A stretch of 64,000 nt of DNA from Gilvirhabdus luticola (lineage in GTDB: Bacteria; Bacteroidota; Bacteroidia; Flavobacteriales; Flavobacteriaceae), in the NCBI RefSeq assembly GCF_032583975.1, contig NZ_JAWHTF010000008.1; one strand, given 5' to 3'. A model generated the notes under the pieces. The model was not told the origin of the DNA, ran no database searches, and saw nothing but the letters and a program-made list of their open reading frames with translations. This document shows, in pieces, positions 33,804-41,869 of this stretch (positions are counted from its first letter, which is position 1; each line of letters starts with the position of its first letter). The translations under genes were made by a program, and so were the position numbers.

Positions 33804-35000
33804 TTAGTAATTCTTTTCAGAAACTATCTTTCCATCTTCATAGGTGGTTTCTTTAATTAGTTTTCCTTCTTCATCATAGTTTTTCCAAACACCCTCTTCC
33901 TTGCCATCTCTATATGTTCCTTCATCCTGTAGATGCCCATTATCATGCCAAAGCTTCAAAACACCATCCTCTTTACCTTCCTTGTACGTTTTTTCTATCC
34001 ATAACTGTCCATTTTCATACCACGATTTCTTTAATCCTTCCATTTTGCCATCTTCCCATGTTGCTTCAGCTTTTAACTGTCCATTCTCATACCATTCTTT
34101 TTTATCAACACGCAGTGCTTGATACTCTTCATATTGATTTGGCCAATAATACATTTCTTCTTCTTTTAACTGCCCGTTTTCAAAATACACTTTCCATGGA
34201 CCAAACTCTGGGCAATATGTCTTTTGCGCTTTTTTGATACTATCAAGTAATTGATTTGCTTGAGAATAATCACCATTTTTTTTGGAATAATATCTAAGAT
34301 TATTTATGTAGGACTTAAAACCGTTTTTAACAAGCTTACCATACATTGCGTCCTTAAATTCCAAACGCCTTTCCACATATTCCTTTGGGCTTATCCATAC
34401 TTGAAGCTCACTCTCTGAAACTGGAAACAATTTAAGCATGCGTCCAGCAAGAGCATGCCATAATAACTCCATTCGCCGATTTGCCTCAATAATCTCCTTC
34501 TGAATTTCTGTGGGTGTTTCCTCCCTGAATGCTTCTACAAGATAAGGAGCCAGCTTATATTTTCCATCTGCCGCAAAAAAATTAGCAAAGGCTACATGAC
34601 TTTCTTTCAGATCAACACCAATAAGCTTTCTAATAGTATCAGCTGTTTTTGGATTCAAATAAATTATTGGGACATGATCCCAAAATCGTGGACTTTCCAT
34701 CATGGACAAAAAGACTTGATTGGAATTAAATTCTTCGTAATGATCGTAATTGGAAAGTTTTATTAGTAGGTCTGAAGAAAAGGAATTTACAGTTTTCATT
34801 CGACCATCAGAATCCTGTATCACCAAATTGCCGAACTTTTCCGCATGCCCAACCGATGACATGATAACCGACCCCCTATTCATTTTTAAAATTGAGTCGA
34901 TCTTAACTTTAGAAGTTAGGGAGCTTTCGACTTTGCCATTATTTTCTTGACCACAAATTATTTGAGAAATGAATAATAATATAAAAGGCAACTTTTTCAC
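33804..35000 (-). CDS. Exported chimeric protein: CcsBA-like segment fused to YwqK/MORN repeats
   Basis: A signal peptide (residues 1-18, MKKLPFILLFISQIICGQ) precedes residues about 45-262, which resemble the soluble mid-section of Bacteroidetes CcsBA (cytochrome c biogenesis): HAEKFGNLVIQDSDGRMK, NSNQVFLSMMESPRFWDHVP, FFAADGKYKLAPYL and GDYSQANQLLDSIKKAQK. Residues about 266-398 switch to YwqK/MORN-type repeats (WYENGQLK, DGKMEGLKKSWYENGQL, and so on). The membrane and heme-handling parts of CcsBA are absent, so it cannot be a working CcsBA. It is the only cargo gene of the element. Role unknown; a periplasmic or surface partner-binding protein is plausible. Confidence 0.75.
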   Translation of the reverse strand: MKKLPFILLFISQIICGQENNGKVESSLTSKVKIDSILKMNRGSVIMSSVGHAEKFGNLVIQDSDGRMKTVNSFSSDLLIKLSNYDHYEEFNSNQVFLSMMESPRFWDHVPIIYLNPKTADTIRKLIGVDLKESHVAFANFFAADGKYKLAPYLVEAFREETPTEIQKEIIEANRRMELLWHALAGRMLKLFPVSESELQVWISPKEYVERRLEFKDAMYGKLVKNGFKSYINNLRYYSKKNGDYSQANQLLDSIKKAQKTYCPEFGPWKVYFENGQLKEEEMYYWPNQYEEYQALRVDKKEWYENGQLKAEATWEDGKMEGLKKSWYENGQLWIEKTYKEGKEDGVLKLWHDNGHLQDEGTYRDGKEEGVWKNYDEEGKLIKETTYEDGKIVSEKNY

Positions 35001-35127
35001 AAGAAATTATAGTTTCAAGGTTAAACACAAACAATCCAAAAAACTATAATTTCCACGGGATAAAAAGAATAATATCTTGAATTGAGTAATAAAGATAAAA
35101 AAATCTAAATAATTTATATTTTAATCA

Positions 35128-35167
35128 GGTTAATGTGTGCACATAGTGAGTACAATTGTTCTCTGGA
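35128..35167. other. Right-end inverted motifs of the element
   Basis: GGTTAATGTGTGC and TTCTCTGGA lie 24 bp or more inside attR and are inverted relative to the copies near the left end. The spacing between the two motifs is 18 bp here and 46 bp on the left. Confidence 0.4.
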
Positions 35168-35190
35168 GCTGAAAAACCCAGCAAAACAGA

Positions 35191-35260
35191 TAGCTCAGCT
35201 GGATAGAGCATCTGCCTTCTAAGCAGACGGTCACAGGTTCGAATCCTGTCGCGATCACAT
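35191..35260 (+). pseudogene. attR: 3' partial copy of tRNA-Arg (70-bp direct repeat)
   Basis: Exact copy of 31228-31297. The first seven bases of the acceptor stem are replaced by unrelated sequence, so it cannot fold into a full tRNA. It is the displaced original 3' end of the target gene. Confidence 0.92.
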
Positions 35261-35268
35261 TATCAATT

Positions 35269-35303
35269 AAGCATTTACGTATTTTTCGTAAGTGCTTTTT
35301 TTA
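35269..35303 (+). terminator. Original tRNA-Arg terminator, now after attR
   Basis: An 11-bp stem with one wobble (35269-35279 with 35287-35297) ends in a seven-T run. It lies at nearly the same distance from the att copy as the element-borne terminator does from tRNA-Arg. Confidence 0.8.
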
Positions 35304-35458
35304 TTATTGTAACACTTTTGTAACACAAACGCTGAATTAAGAGGTAATGTTTTCGATTAGACCAAGTATTTAATTATTCAATTTTAGGAGCATACTTATC
35401 AAGACTATGCCCTATATTAAAATAAAAATTAAAAACTATTCTTTTGGGTTGAGATGTA

Positions 35459-35487
35459 ATAAGGAGTTACTTCAAGTAACTCCTTAT
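35459..35487. other. Stem-loop downstream of the minus-strand lipoprotein gene
   Basis: A perfect 13-bp stem (35459-35471 with 35475-35487) has a 3-nt loop and no T-run on either side. It lies 28 bp past the stop codon of the minus-strand gene and may protect or end that transcript. Confidence 0.5.
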
Positions 35488-35515
35488 ATTAAACAAATTA
35501 ATCTAAACAGATTTT

Positions 35516-36157
35516 TTAATTAGATTTGCTCCCAGGATAAAATGTTAAAGTACCTGTAAATATATGATCTGTTTGATGTTCAGGTAAAAATCCAGCAGGG
35601 AAGTTATCCCAGCCACCATCGATCAAATTTACCCAACTGTCTGTGACTCCACCTCCAGTGGCTCCAGCAAAACGACCTGTTCCACCTGTAAACTCAAATG
35701 CATCTCCAAACCAAAGTTCATAGAATGGGTCATCAAATACTTGATATATTTGACCTATTACTCCAGCTGGAGGAATATTGAAGTATAACTCATCCCCATT
35801 GGCAGCTACAAATACACCTTCTCCTGCTTTATATTGAAAATCAGGACCACCACAAAACGATATGGTTGTAGTAAATTTACCTAAATGGGTACCATTTCCA
35901 TCTCCAACCTGGTAATTGCCTGGAGCACCAAAATCTTCATTTGGGTTTTCAGAAGCATAAGCAGAACAATCCATGGCAAAAGAATAATCTCTCAACGTAT
36001 AGAAATTAGCTTTGAATGGCACGGTAACAGCTTTTGGAGTAGCCGTTCTCAAAAATGCTTCATTATTAATTACATTACCATCAATTTGCTCTGTTGAACA
36101 AGAAAAAAGGATAAATATGGAGATAAGGGAAATGCATAATAAATTTAAACGATTCAT
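35516..36157 (-). CDS. Lipoprotein of unknown function, possible beta-barrel (allene-oxide-cyclase-like) fold
   Basis: I start at the ATG giving MNRLNLLCISLISIFILFSC, a clear lipoprotein signal with its Cys at residue 20; a more upstream ATG would add 15 residues before it. The mature part of about 190 residues is rich in Gly, Phe and Asp. GTGRFAGATGGGVTDSWVN and HIFTGTLTF recall the closing strands of the allene oxide cyclase/dirigent-like barrel. No catalytic residues can be named. It lies between the intact element and older remnants, so it may be cargo of an earlier insertion. Confidence 0.75.
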   Translation of the reverse strand: MNRLNLLCISLISIFILFSCSTEQIDGNVINNEAFLRTATPKAVTVPFKANFYTLRDYSFAMDCSAYASENPNEDFGAPGNYQVGDGNGTHLGKFTTTISFCGGPDFQYKAGEGVFVAANGDELYFNIPPAGVIGQIYQVFDDPFYELWFGDAFEFTGGTGRFAGATGGGVTDSWVNLIDGGWDNFPAGFLPEHQTDHIFTGTLTFYPGSKSN

Positions 36158-36527
36158 TTTTTTTAATTTATAATTTAAAATTGTAATATAAAATAGTACC
36201 AAAAAATGGAGAAAGGGTAATTGTTGGTTAAGAGTTATTTAGTACCTCAATTTATAGCTGCTTTATACCAATGTTATGGCACTGCTTGTGCTTAAAGCAC
36301 ATAAAATTTAATCAAATAATTAGAGTTTACATTTGACAATTATCATGAAAAAATATAAAATAATTTCGTATATTGTTAGTTTTGCTTATCTAAAATAAAA
36401 ATCTTTACATAGAGAATTCATTTTTAAAACATTTTAATTAATCAGGTTAATGCTTGTACACTATTTGAACAAACTTTCTCTAAAATGACAATAGGCAAAT
36501 AGTATTGAAGCTTAACTTAAATTATAC
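36158..36527. other. Intergenic stretch with diverged copy of the element right end
   Basis: No gene seen. Bases 36439-36452 (taatcaggttaatg) repeat 35122-35135 exactly, and the next 31 bases match the element right end at 17 positions, including TTCTCT. This looks like the end of an older related element. A small GTGCT/AGCAC hairpin lies near 36286-36298. Confidence 0.45.
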
Positions 36528-36983
36528 TTATTGTATAAAGTTAGGGGTTTTAGGTGCTTTAAGTTTTTTCAACATATCAAGAGCCTCTTTTTCAGTAAGC
36601 CACTCCAGGTCTGTTCGAGCCATAATCCATCCCATTTTGACTTTTTGTTTGATGAAATACGTTTTTCCCACTTCCGGAGTTACTAAAAGCATAGAATAAT
36701 TCTCCGATTTACTAATTACTTTTATTTCTCCAATTGCAGGATCCACTTGCCATGACAAATAACTTTTGGGTCCTAATTCTCCAATAAACTTCTCACCTTC
36801 ATAAATTTTAAATGTTATTGCCGACCCGAACGAACTTGGTCTGAGAACGTAAATCTGGGCCATGGTTTCATTATTATAGTTATTGCCATTTTTATTACTG
36901 TCAGAATGCTGAGCATATTGAGTAGTTGAAGCACATCCTAATAATAAAAAAATCAAACCGAATGCCGATATAAAATTTTTCAT
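36528..36983 (-). CDS. DUF2846-like lipoprotein
   Basis: A lipoprotein signal with lipobox LLGC (Cys17) is followed by an Asn-rich linker and a compact beta domain: AQIYVLRPSSFGSAITFKIY, GEKFIGELGPKSYLSWQVDP and GKTYFIKQKVKMGW. This is the DUF2846 pattern, a domain without known activity. 151 aa. It lies within the tRNA-Arg hotspot, between the old right-end copy and the decayed tRNA, so it may have arrived with a mobile element. Confidence 0.78.
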   Translation of the reverse strand: MKNFISAFGLIFLLLGCASTTQYAQHSDSNKNGNNYNNETMAQIYVLRPSSFGSAITFKIYEGEKFIGELGPKSYLSWQVDPAIGEIKVISKSENYSMLLVTPEVGKTYFIKQKVKMGWIMARTDLEWLTEKEALDMLKKLKAPKTPNFIQ

Positions 36984-37131
36984 GATACTTTTATTTAAAA
37001 TTATTCATTATCTTTTTATAAATAATTATTTTAAGTTAAATGATCCTCAAGTAATTAACAATGATATTTATCATTGGAGAGAAAGGAAGAAAATGATCCT
37101 TGAAAGATGTAAAAAGAAATGATGGATTATC

Positions 37132-37200
37132 TAAGTTATCTGGATAGAACTATTACTTTCTGTGCAGACGGTAACAGATTCAAACCCCGTTGTGAATACA
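37132..37200 (+). pseudogene. Decayed tRNA-Arg remnant
   Basis: Bases 37140-37200 align without gaps to 31236-31296 of tRNA-Arg(TCT) and match at roughly 44 of 61 positions by hand count, including CTGGATAGA and GCAGACGGT. Stem pairing and the TTCGAAT T-loop are lost. It looks like the attR of an older, now eroded insertion. Confidence 0.7.
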
Positions 37201-37232
37201 CAACAGCGTTGACAGAAATGTTTAGGCTTTTT

Positions 37233-37649
37233 TTATTCTAAAATTGCATGTCCAAAGTTTACCGAAAAATCAACGCACCAGATAAGAACGAATTTGTGTG
37301 TTTCAAAATTAACCCCTTCAGGTAGGCTATAATCGAAGTCGCCTTCAATACCCTGCAATTCTCCTAAAGAGATATAATCTGAAGCATTGGTATCTGTTGC
37401 CAAATAAACCTCAAGTATAGGACCAGAATCTGTTTTGAAGTTAGTAAAAGCTAGTATTGTATGTTCCTCATTCACTATGGCTTTGCCAGAGGTAGGATGA
37501 GCTGCAGACACAAAACTACCTTCATATAAATCTACTTCTTCCATTATATCTGTTTCTTCATTCTGATTAACTTGAGAATCATCATCATTATTTGTTGAAC
37601 ATGCTAATATTAAAAGAGTTAAGAGAAAGAAGGAATATTTAAACTTCAT
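37233..37649 (-). CDS. DM13-domain lipoprotein
   Basis: The lipobox LILAC (Cys17) is followed by an acidic linker and a DM13 domain (about residues 42-138): LYEGSFVSAAHPTSGKA, VYLATDTNASDYISLGEL and the conserved CVDFSVNFGHA with its Cys near the C-terminus. DM13 domains are proposed to take part in redox or electron-transfer functions at the cell surface; no direct role is shown. It is the first gene beyond the tRNA-Arg remnant. Confidence 0.85.
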   Translation of the reverse strand: MKFKYSFFLLTLLILACSTNNDDDSQVNQNEETDIMEEVDLYEGSFVSAAHPTSGKAIVNEEHTILAFTNFKTDSGPILEVYLATDTNASDYISLGELQGIEGDFDYSLPEGVNFETHKFVLIWCVDFSVNFGHAILE

Positions 37650-37690
37650 TTTTAGAGTTTCTTATGTGGAAAATAAGTCGATAGAAATAG

Positions 37691-37702
37691 TGTAAGCTTA
37701 CA
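37691..37702. promoter_or_regulatory. 12-bp perfect palindrome TGTAAGCTTACA
   Basis: It lies 42 bp upstream of the DM13 gene and 13 bp past the stop of the methyltransferase gene, both on the minus strand. It could be an operator; no regulator is known. Confidence 0.25.
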
Positions 37703-37714
37703 ATGATCAAATTC

Positions 37715-38893
37715 TTAAACTTTCTGACATATTATTACAATGTAAGTATCATTAATGTCAGTTGTAAAAAACAAAAACAAATTTCCACCTTCTTTTATAT
37801 TTAGTTTTTTTCTAATCTGTTCAACTGTTTCTGGGAAGTTTCGAGTAACAATATTGGCTTTACTAATCAATTCTTTCTTTAAATATTGTTTTTTATAAGG
37901 AATGACTTTGTCAATTATAAATTTTTTGCCAGGAAAATCAATGAGTTGGTTTAATGTATAGATATGTGAATGTTGATGAATTTTAAATAGAGTCAATTTA
38001 TGGGACAAAGACTTAAATGCGCCTGATTTTAGAATTGCTGCATTAGGCTCATACAAGTAGGTAAGTGGCACGCCGTAATGAACATTTGAAATAGCTTCAT
38101 CATTTAATTTAAATGAAAACACTTCGTTATTACCTTTATTAATATTTATAGTGCTTATAGAGATTTCATCTTCATAATCTTTTTCTAAAACCCAAAGTAA
38201 CTCTTTAACTTCATTATTTACTGCAACGATATGTATAGATTTAACATGTTTTAATTCACTTATTCCAACCGATATATCTAGTAATGGAGACGTCTTTATT
38301 AAAATATTTTTTGAAAATGGAAATAAAGTTTCCAACTGTTCAGGTACATTGGGTAAACAATCTTTTAGGAAATAGACTTTACCTTTACTTTGATGTCGCC
38401 TAGACGGGTCTAAATATATCCAATCGTATTTAGTGTTATTTTGTTTTAGATATTCAATACCATCAATATTCTTTGTTACGATATTTGAAACATTAAGCTG
38501 TTTAAAATTATAAGCAGCAATTTCAGAAAGTTCTTGGTCAATTTCACAATATGTAACATTATCAAACTGTTTTGAAAAGTAATATGAATCTACGCCAAAA
38601 CCACCAGTAAGGTCAATTAAAGATTCACCATGAATTAATTGCGATTTGTAATTTGCTGTAACTTCAGAAGACGTTTGCTCGATGTTTAGTTTGTTCGGAT
38701 AGTAAGCTTTTGGTATTCTAAACCAAGTAGGTAATTTGGTTTTGCAACGTTTTTTTGCATCAATTTGTTCAACAATTTCCTTGTTCTTTATGCTGCTAAA
38801 TAATGGTTTTTTTAATAATATTTCAAGCGTATCAGAATTTAAATTATTATTTATAAATTCTTGAACCTTAATATTTAATAATAAATCATTCAA
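37715..38893 (-). CDS. SAM-dependent methyltransferase with THUMP-like C-terminal domain
   Basis: A class I Rossmann methyltransferase core contains the SAM loop IDLTGGFGVDSYYF (about residues 93-106), YCEIDQELSEIA, and DPSRRHQSKGKV where other RNA/protein methylases have DPPY. A C-terminal segment (about 325-390) fits the THUMP-like domain. The substrate is likely RNA but is not known. Only 7 bp separate it from the AI-2E transporter gene upstream. 392 aa. Confidence 0.85.
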   Translation of the reverse strand: MNDLLLNIKVQEFINNNLNSDTLEILLKKPLFSSIKNKEIVEQIDAKKRCKTKLPTWFRIPKAYYPNKLNIEQTSSEVTANYKSQLIHGESLIDLTGGFGVDSYYFSKQFDNVTYCEIDQELSEIAAYNFKQLNVSNIVTKNIDGIEYLKQNNTKYDWIYLDPSRRHQSKGKVYFLKDCLPNVPEQLETLFPFSKNILIKTSPLLDISVGISELKHVKSIHIVAVNNEVKELLWVLEKDYEDEISISTININKGNNEVFSFKLNDEAISNVHYGVPLTYLYEPNAAILKSGAFKSLSHKLTLFKIHQHSHIYTLNQLIDFPGKKFIIDKVIPYKKQYLKKELISKANIVTRNFPETVEQIRKKLNIKEGGNLFLFFTTDINDTYIVIICQKV

Positions 38894-38900
38894 ACAATTA

Positions 38901-39989
38901 CTATAAATCTTTGGTAAGCTTCTTTACTATTTTTGAATCTGATAAAAATTCCTTAAGAATTACTTTAATGGCTGTATAACTTGGTACTGCCACTATCATC
39001 CCTACAACACCGAACAGTATTCCAGCAATGATAATAACAAGAAATATTTCCAGTGGATGTGATTTTACACTTTTAGAGAAAATGAATGGTTGGCTAAAAA
39101 AGTTGTCAACTAACTGTGCAATAACAAATCCAATCATGACATAAATGGTTTTTGGCAAAATAACATCACTAAAACTTTCTCCTAAATTGCTTGTCATAGT
39201 TAGAGTAATCATTAAAGCCGCACTAACAAGTGGTCCAACATAAGGGATAAGATTTAACAGAGCACATAAAAAAGCAATTACTATAGCATTGTTAATTCCA
39301 AAGATTAACAGAATGATCGTATAAATGATAAAAAGAATTAAAATCTGAAAAATTAAACCAACAAAATAACGTGATAAGAGATCTTTAATTTTCACAGAAG
39401 ATTGTCTTGATCTTAATTCTTTATCATCAGGAATGACAGTCATAATAGCATCTTCAAAGAGTTTGCTGTCTTTTAAAAAGAAAAATGAAATGAATAAAAC
39501 AGAGAACAGACCAATACTAAAACTACCCAAACCACTTACTATAGAGTTCAAAAAATTAGGAATGACAGAATAATCAATCTTGGAGAGTAAATTAACAGGT
39601 TTCATGTTTTCTCCTACATGGATATTCTTTAAATTGAAATAGTTTTGTACTTGCGTATATAGATTTTCAATATTAGTTTGTAGCTGATCAATATTTAAGA
39701 GAGACAAATTGTGGCCTTGTTCAACGATCAAAGGAATAAACAAACGAATTAAACCCAACAACAATCCAATAAACAGAATCATTGTTGTAATGACTGCTAG
39801 AGTTACATTAAATTTTAATTTTCTACGTAAAAACAGAACGATAGGTCTTCCAATAAGCGAAATAACAGCAGCAATAGCAATATAGACAATTACAGATTGT
39901 ATTTTATAAAGAAAAAATAACAGTAAAAAAACACCAGCCAAAATAGCAATGGCTCTTAAAATACCATTCGAAATTATTTTTGAATTCAT
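38901..39989 (-). CDS. AI-2E family transporter (PF01594-type membrane protein)
   Basis: Seven to eight membrane helices are arranged as two N-terminal pairs, an extracytoplasmic stretch (about residues 80-150), and a C-terminal block with the family signature NLIPYVGPLVSAAL. The family includes TqsA/YdgG and Na+/H+ antiporter-like members, so the name is only a family label and transport of AI-2 is not implied. 362 aa. Confidence 0.9.
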   Translation of the reverse strand: MNSKIISNGILRAIAILAGVFLLLFFLYKIQSVIVYIAIAAVISLIGRPIVLFLRRKLKFNVTLAVITTMILFIGLLLGLIRLFIPLIVEQGHNLSLLNIDQLQTNIENLYTQVQNYFNLKNIHVGENMKPVNLLSKIDYSVIPNFLNSIVSGLGSFSIGLFSVLFISFFFLKDSKLFEDAIMTVIPDDKELRSRQSSVKIKDLLSRYFVGLIFQILILFIIYTIILLIFGINNAIVIAFLCALLNLIPYVGPLVSAALMITLTMTSNLGESFSDVILPKTIYVMIGFVIAQLVDNFFSQPFIFSKSVKSHPLEIFLVIIIAGILFGVVGMIVAVPSYTAIKVILKEFLSDSKIVKKLTKDL

Positions 39990-40009
39990 AAAGTAAATAT
40001 ATGAAACTG

Positions 40010-40522
40010 TTACAAAAGTTGTTTAGTGATTTCGTATAAAGCTATATTTGTGGCCTGAACCACATTCATACTGCTGTTTTGGCCAAACATGTCAATATGG
40101 ATTATGTCGTCTGAAAGTTTTAATATCTCTTGAGAAACACCATAATTCTCGTCACCTACAACAAGAACAATTGGTTTATTATCAGAAAATTGAAACACAT
40201 GAATAGGCTTGCTTGTATCTGTAATTTCTAACGAAATGATTTGATGGTTCTTTGCTTTGAATACTTCAACAACAGTTGAAATATTTCCTGCAACTTCAAA
40301 GTTTACAGCATTTTCAGTAGCTCTTGACGTTTTTTTTATTTTTCTACCAAGCGAAATATTGTTTCCGCAAAGTATCAGTTTTTTAACACCGAAAGCATCC
40401 GCAATTCTAAACAAACTACCAATATTAGGCGCATTAGAAATATTATCACAAACCAATGTGATTGGGAATGTTTGTGGATTAAACTTGGTGTTGTAATGGG
40501 TAAGTTGATTCAAAATGGTCAA
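40010..40522 (-). CDS. TrmH/SpoU-family RNA methyltransferase
   Basis: The SPOUT fold has LVCDNISNAPNIGSLFRIAD (motif 1), VLVVGDENYGVS (motif 2) and SMNVVQATNIALYEI (motif 3), the 2'-O-ribose methyltransferase signature of TrmH/RlmB. At 170 aa it lacks an N-terminal substrate-binding domain. The target RNA is not evident. Its start overlaps the stop of the DUF4159 gene by 4 bp, so the two are probably translated together. Confidence 0.9.
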   Translation of the reverse strand: MTILNQLTHYNTKFNPQTFPITLVCDNISNAPNIGSLFRIADAFGVKKLILCGNNISLGRKIKKTSRATENAVNFEVAGNISTVVEVFKAKNHQIISLEITDTSKPIHVFQFSDNKPIVLVVGDENYGVSQEILKLSDDIIHIDMFGQNSSMNVVQATNIALYEITKQLL

Positions 40523-41163
40523 TTTTCAAAAGCATATTTTACAATATTAGCTCCCATTTTTAGAGCTTTTTCCCTTACATCTTCAGGATCGTTATGCACT
40601 TCTGGATCTTCCCAGCCATCACCTAAATCACTTTCAAAAGTGAAGATTAGCATCAATCTGTCTTCATCAAAAATACCGAAAGCTTGAGGCGCTTTTCCGT
40701 CATGCTCGTGAATTTTAGGTAAACCTTGTGGAAAATAAAAAGCATTTGAAAAAATAATAAAATCTGAAGGAATCTCAATTAGATATTTATCAGGAAAAAC
40801 TTTTTTTAATTCTTCTGTAATATAAGGACGCATACCATAGTTATCATCTATATGTAAAAAACCTCCAGATAATAAGTAATTGCGGAGGTTTTCTGCATCT
40901 ACATCAGAGAAAAAAACATTGCCATGACCAGTCATATGTACAAAAGGGTATTGAAAAATATCTATGTTACCAGCTTCAACAGTTTTTGGTGTCTTATCAA
41001 TTTTAGTATTGATATTCTGGTTACAAAAAGTAATTAAATTTGGTAGCGAAGTAGGATTACTGTACCAATCGCCACCACCACTATATTTTAGTAAGGCAAT
41101 CTCTTGTGCCCATAGATTTAAGATAAAAAAGCATGAGGCTAAAAATAAAATGGCTTTTTTCAT
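40519..41163 (-). CDS. DUF4159-domain exported protein
   Basis: I start at MKKAILFLASC, which gives a signal peptide ending LWAQ; an ATG five codons upstream would place extra residues ahead of it and run into rsmE. The DUF4159 domain shows GGGDWYSNPTSLPNL, FVHMTGHGNVFFSD, GGFLHIDDNYGMRP and LMLIFTFESDLGDGW. The domain is related to glutamine-amidotransferase-like folds; activity is unknown. It sits 1 bp after rsmE and overlaps the TrmH gene, so one operon. Confidence 0.88.
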   Translation of the reverse strand: MKKAILFLASCFFILNLWAQEIALLKYSGGGDWYSNPTSLPNLITFCNQNINTKIDKTPKTVEAGNIDIFQYPFVHMTGHGNVFFSDVDAENLRNYLLSGGFLHIDDNYGMRPYITEELKKVFPDKYLIEIPSDFIIFSNAFYFPQGLPKIHEHDGKAPQAFGIFDEDRLMLIFTFESDLGDGWEDPEVHNDPEDVREKALKMGANIVKYAFEN

Positions 41164-41164
41164 A

Positions 41165-41869
41165 CTACTCGTTTGCAAAAGCTACTGAATGACAAGCAAC
41201 AATGGCTGCTGTTTCGGTTCGCAATCTTGTTTTTCCCAAAGTTACTGGAATAAAATTATTTGCCATAGCCATTTCAATTTCTTTAACACTAAAGTCTCCT
41301 TCTGGTCCTATTAGAATGATTATATCTGTTTGAGATTTTAATACTTTTTTTAAGGATTTCCTTTCTGTATCTTCACAATGAGCAATAAATTTTTGACCAG
41401 TAAAATCTTTTGTAACAAAATCTTTAAATGTTATTGGTTGCTTTAATTTAGGGAGAAAACAATTTAGAGACTGCTTCATTGCAGATTGCAGTATTTTTTC
41501 AAAACGATCTGTCTTTATAACTTTTCGTTCACTATGGTCACAAATAATTGGTGTTATTGTGTCTATTCCTATTTCGGTAGCTTTTTCTAAAAACCATTCG
41601 TAACGATCATTCATTTTTGTTGGTGCAACTACTAAATGAAGATTATAAGGTTTTTTGTCCTGCAGTTTTTTAGATACTATTTTAGCTTTACAAAGTTTTA
41701 TATCTGCTAAAATAATTTCTGCAGAAAACAACCAACCTCTACCATTAGTGATTTGTAATTCATCACCTTGTTTTTTTCTTAAAACTTTTGCAATATGCTT
41801 GCTTTCATCTTTTGGAAAAGTGAATTCGACTGTAGATTCTGTTACGTCTGGATTATAGAATAGTTGCAT
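41165..41869 (-). CDS. rsmE: 16S rRNA (uracil-1498-N3)-methyltransferase RsmE
   Basis: An N-terminal PUA-like domain (about residues 1-70, with FPKDESKHIAKVLRKKQGD) is followed by a SPOUT domain with LIGPEGDFSVKEIEMA and VTLGKTRLRTETAAIVA, both diagnostic of RsmE. It methylates U1498 in the decoding region of the small subunit. 234 aa, normal. It shares one base with the parvulin gene upstream. Confidence 0.95.
   Translation of the reverse strand: MQLFYNPDVTESTVEFTFPKDESKHIAKVLRKKQGDELQITNGRGWLFSAEIILADIKLCKAKIVSKKLQDKKPYNLHLVVAPTKMNDRYEWFLEKATEIGIDTITPIICDHSERKVIKTDRFEKILQSAMKQSLNCFLPKLKQPITFKDFVTKDFTGQKFIAHCEDTERKSLKKVLKSQTDIIILIGPEGDFSVKEIEMAMANNFIPVTLGKTRLRTETAAIVACHSVAFANE

Larger units (their letters stand above)
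31228..35260 (+). mobile_element. Small integrative element at tRNA-Arg(TCT)
   Basis: About 3.96 kb lie between two identical 70-bp tRNA-derived repeats. It carries a tyrosine recombinase next to the left end, a basic small protein, about 0.8 kb of non-coding DNA and one cargo gene. No conjugation, replication or phage structural genes are present, so it would need help to move between cells. It supplies a new terminator (31298-31331) for the tRNA; the original one now lies after the right repeat. Confidence 0.88.

Noticed and set aside
33901..34237. Plus-strand frames rich in Pro/Ser/His opposite the YwqK repeats
   Set aside because: They are antisense shadows of the repeated minus-strand codons.
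35191..35264. A second functional tRNA-Arg(TCT)
   Set aside because: The 3' 70 bp are perfect but the acceptor 5' strand is replaced by unrelated bases, so the stem cannot form. It is an att copy.
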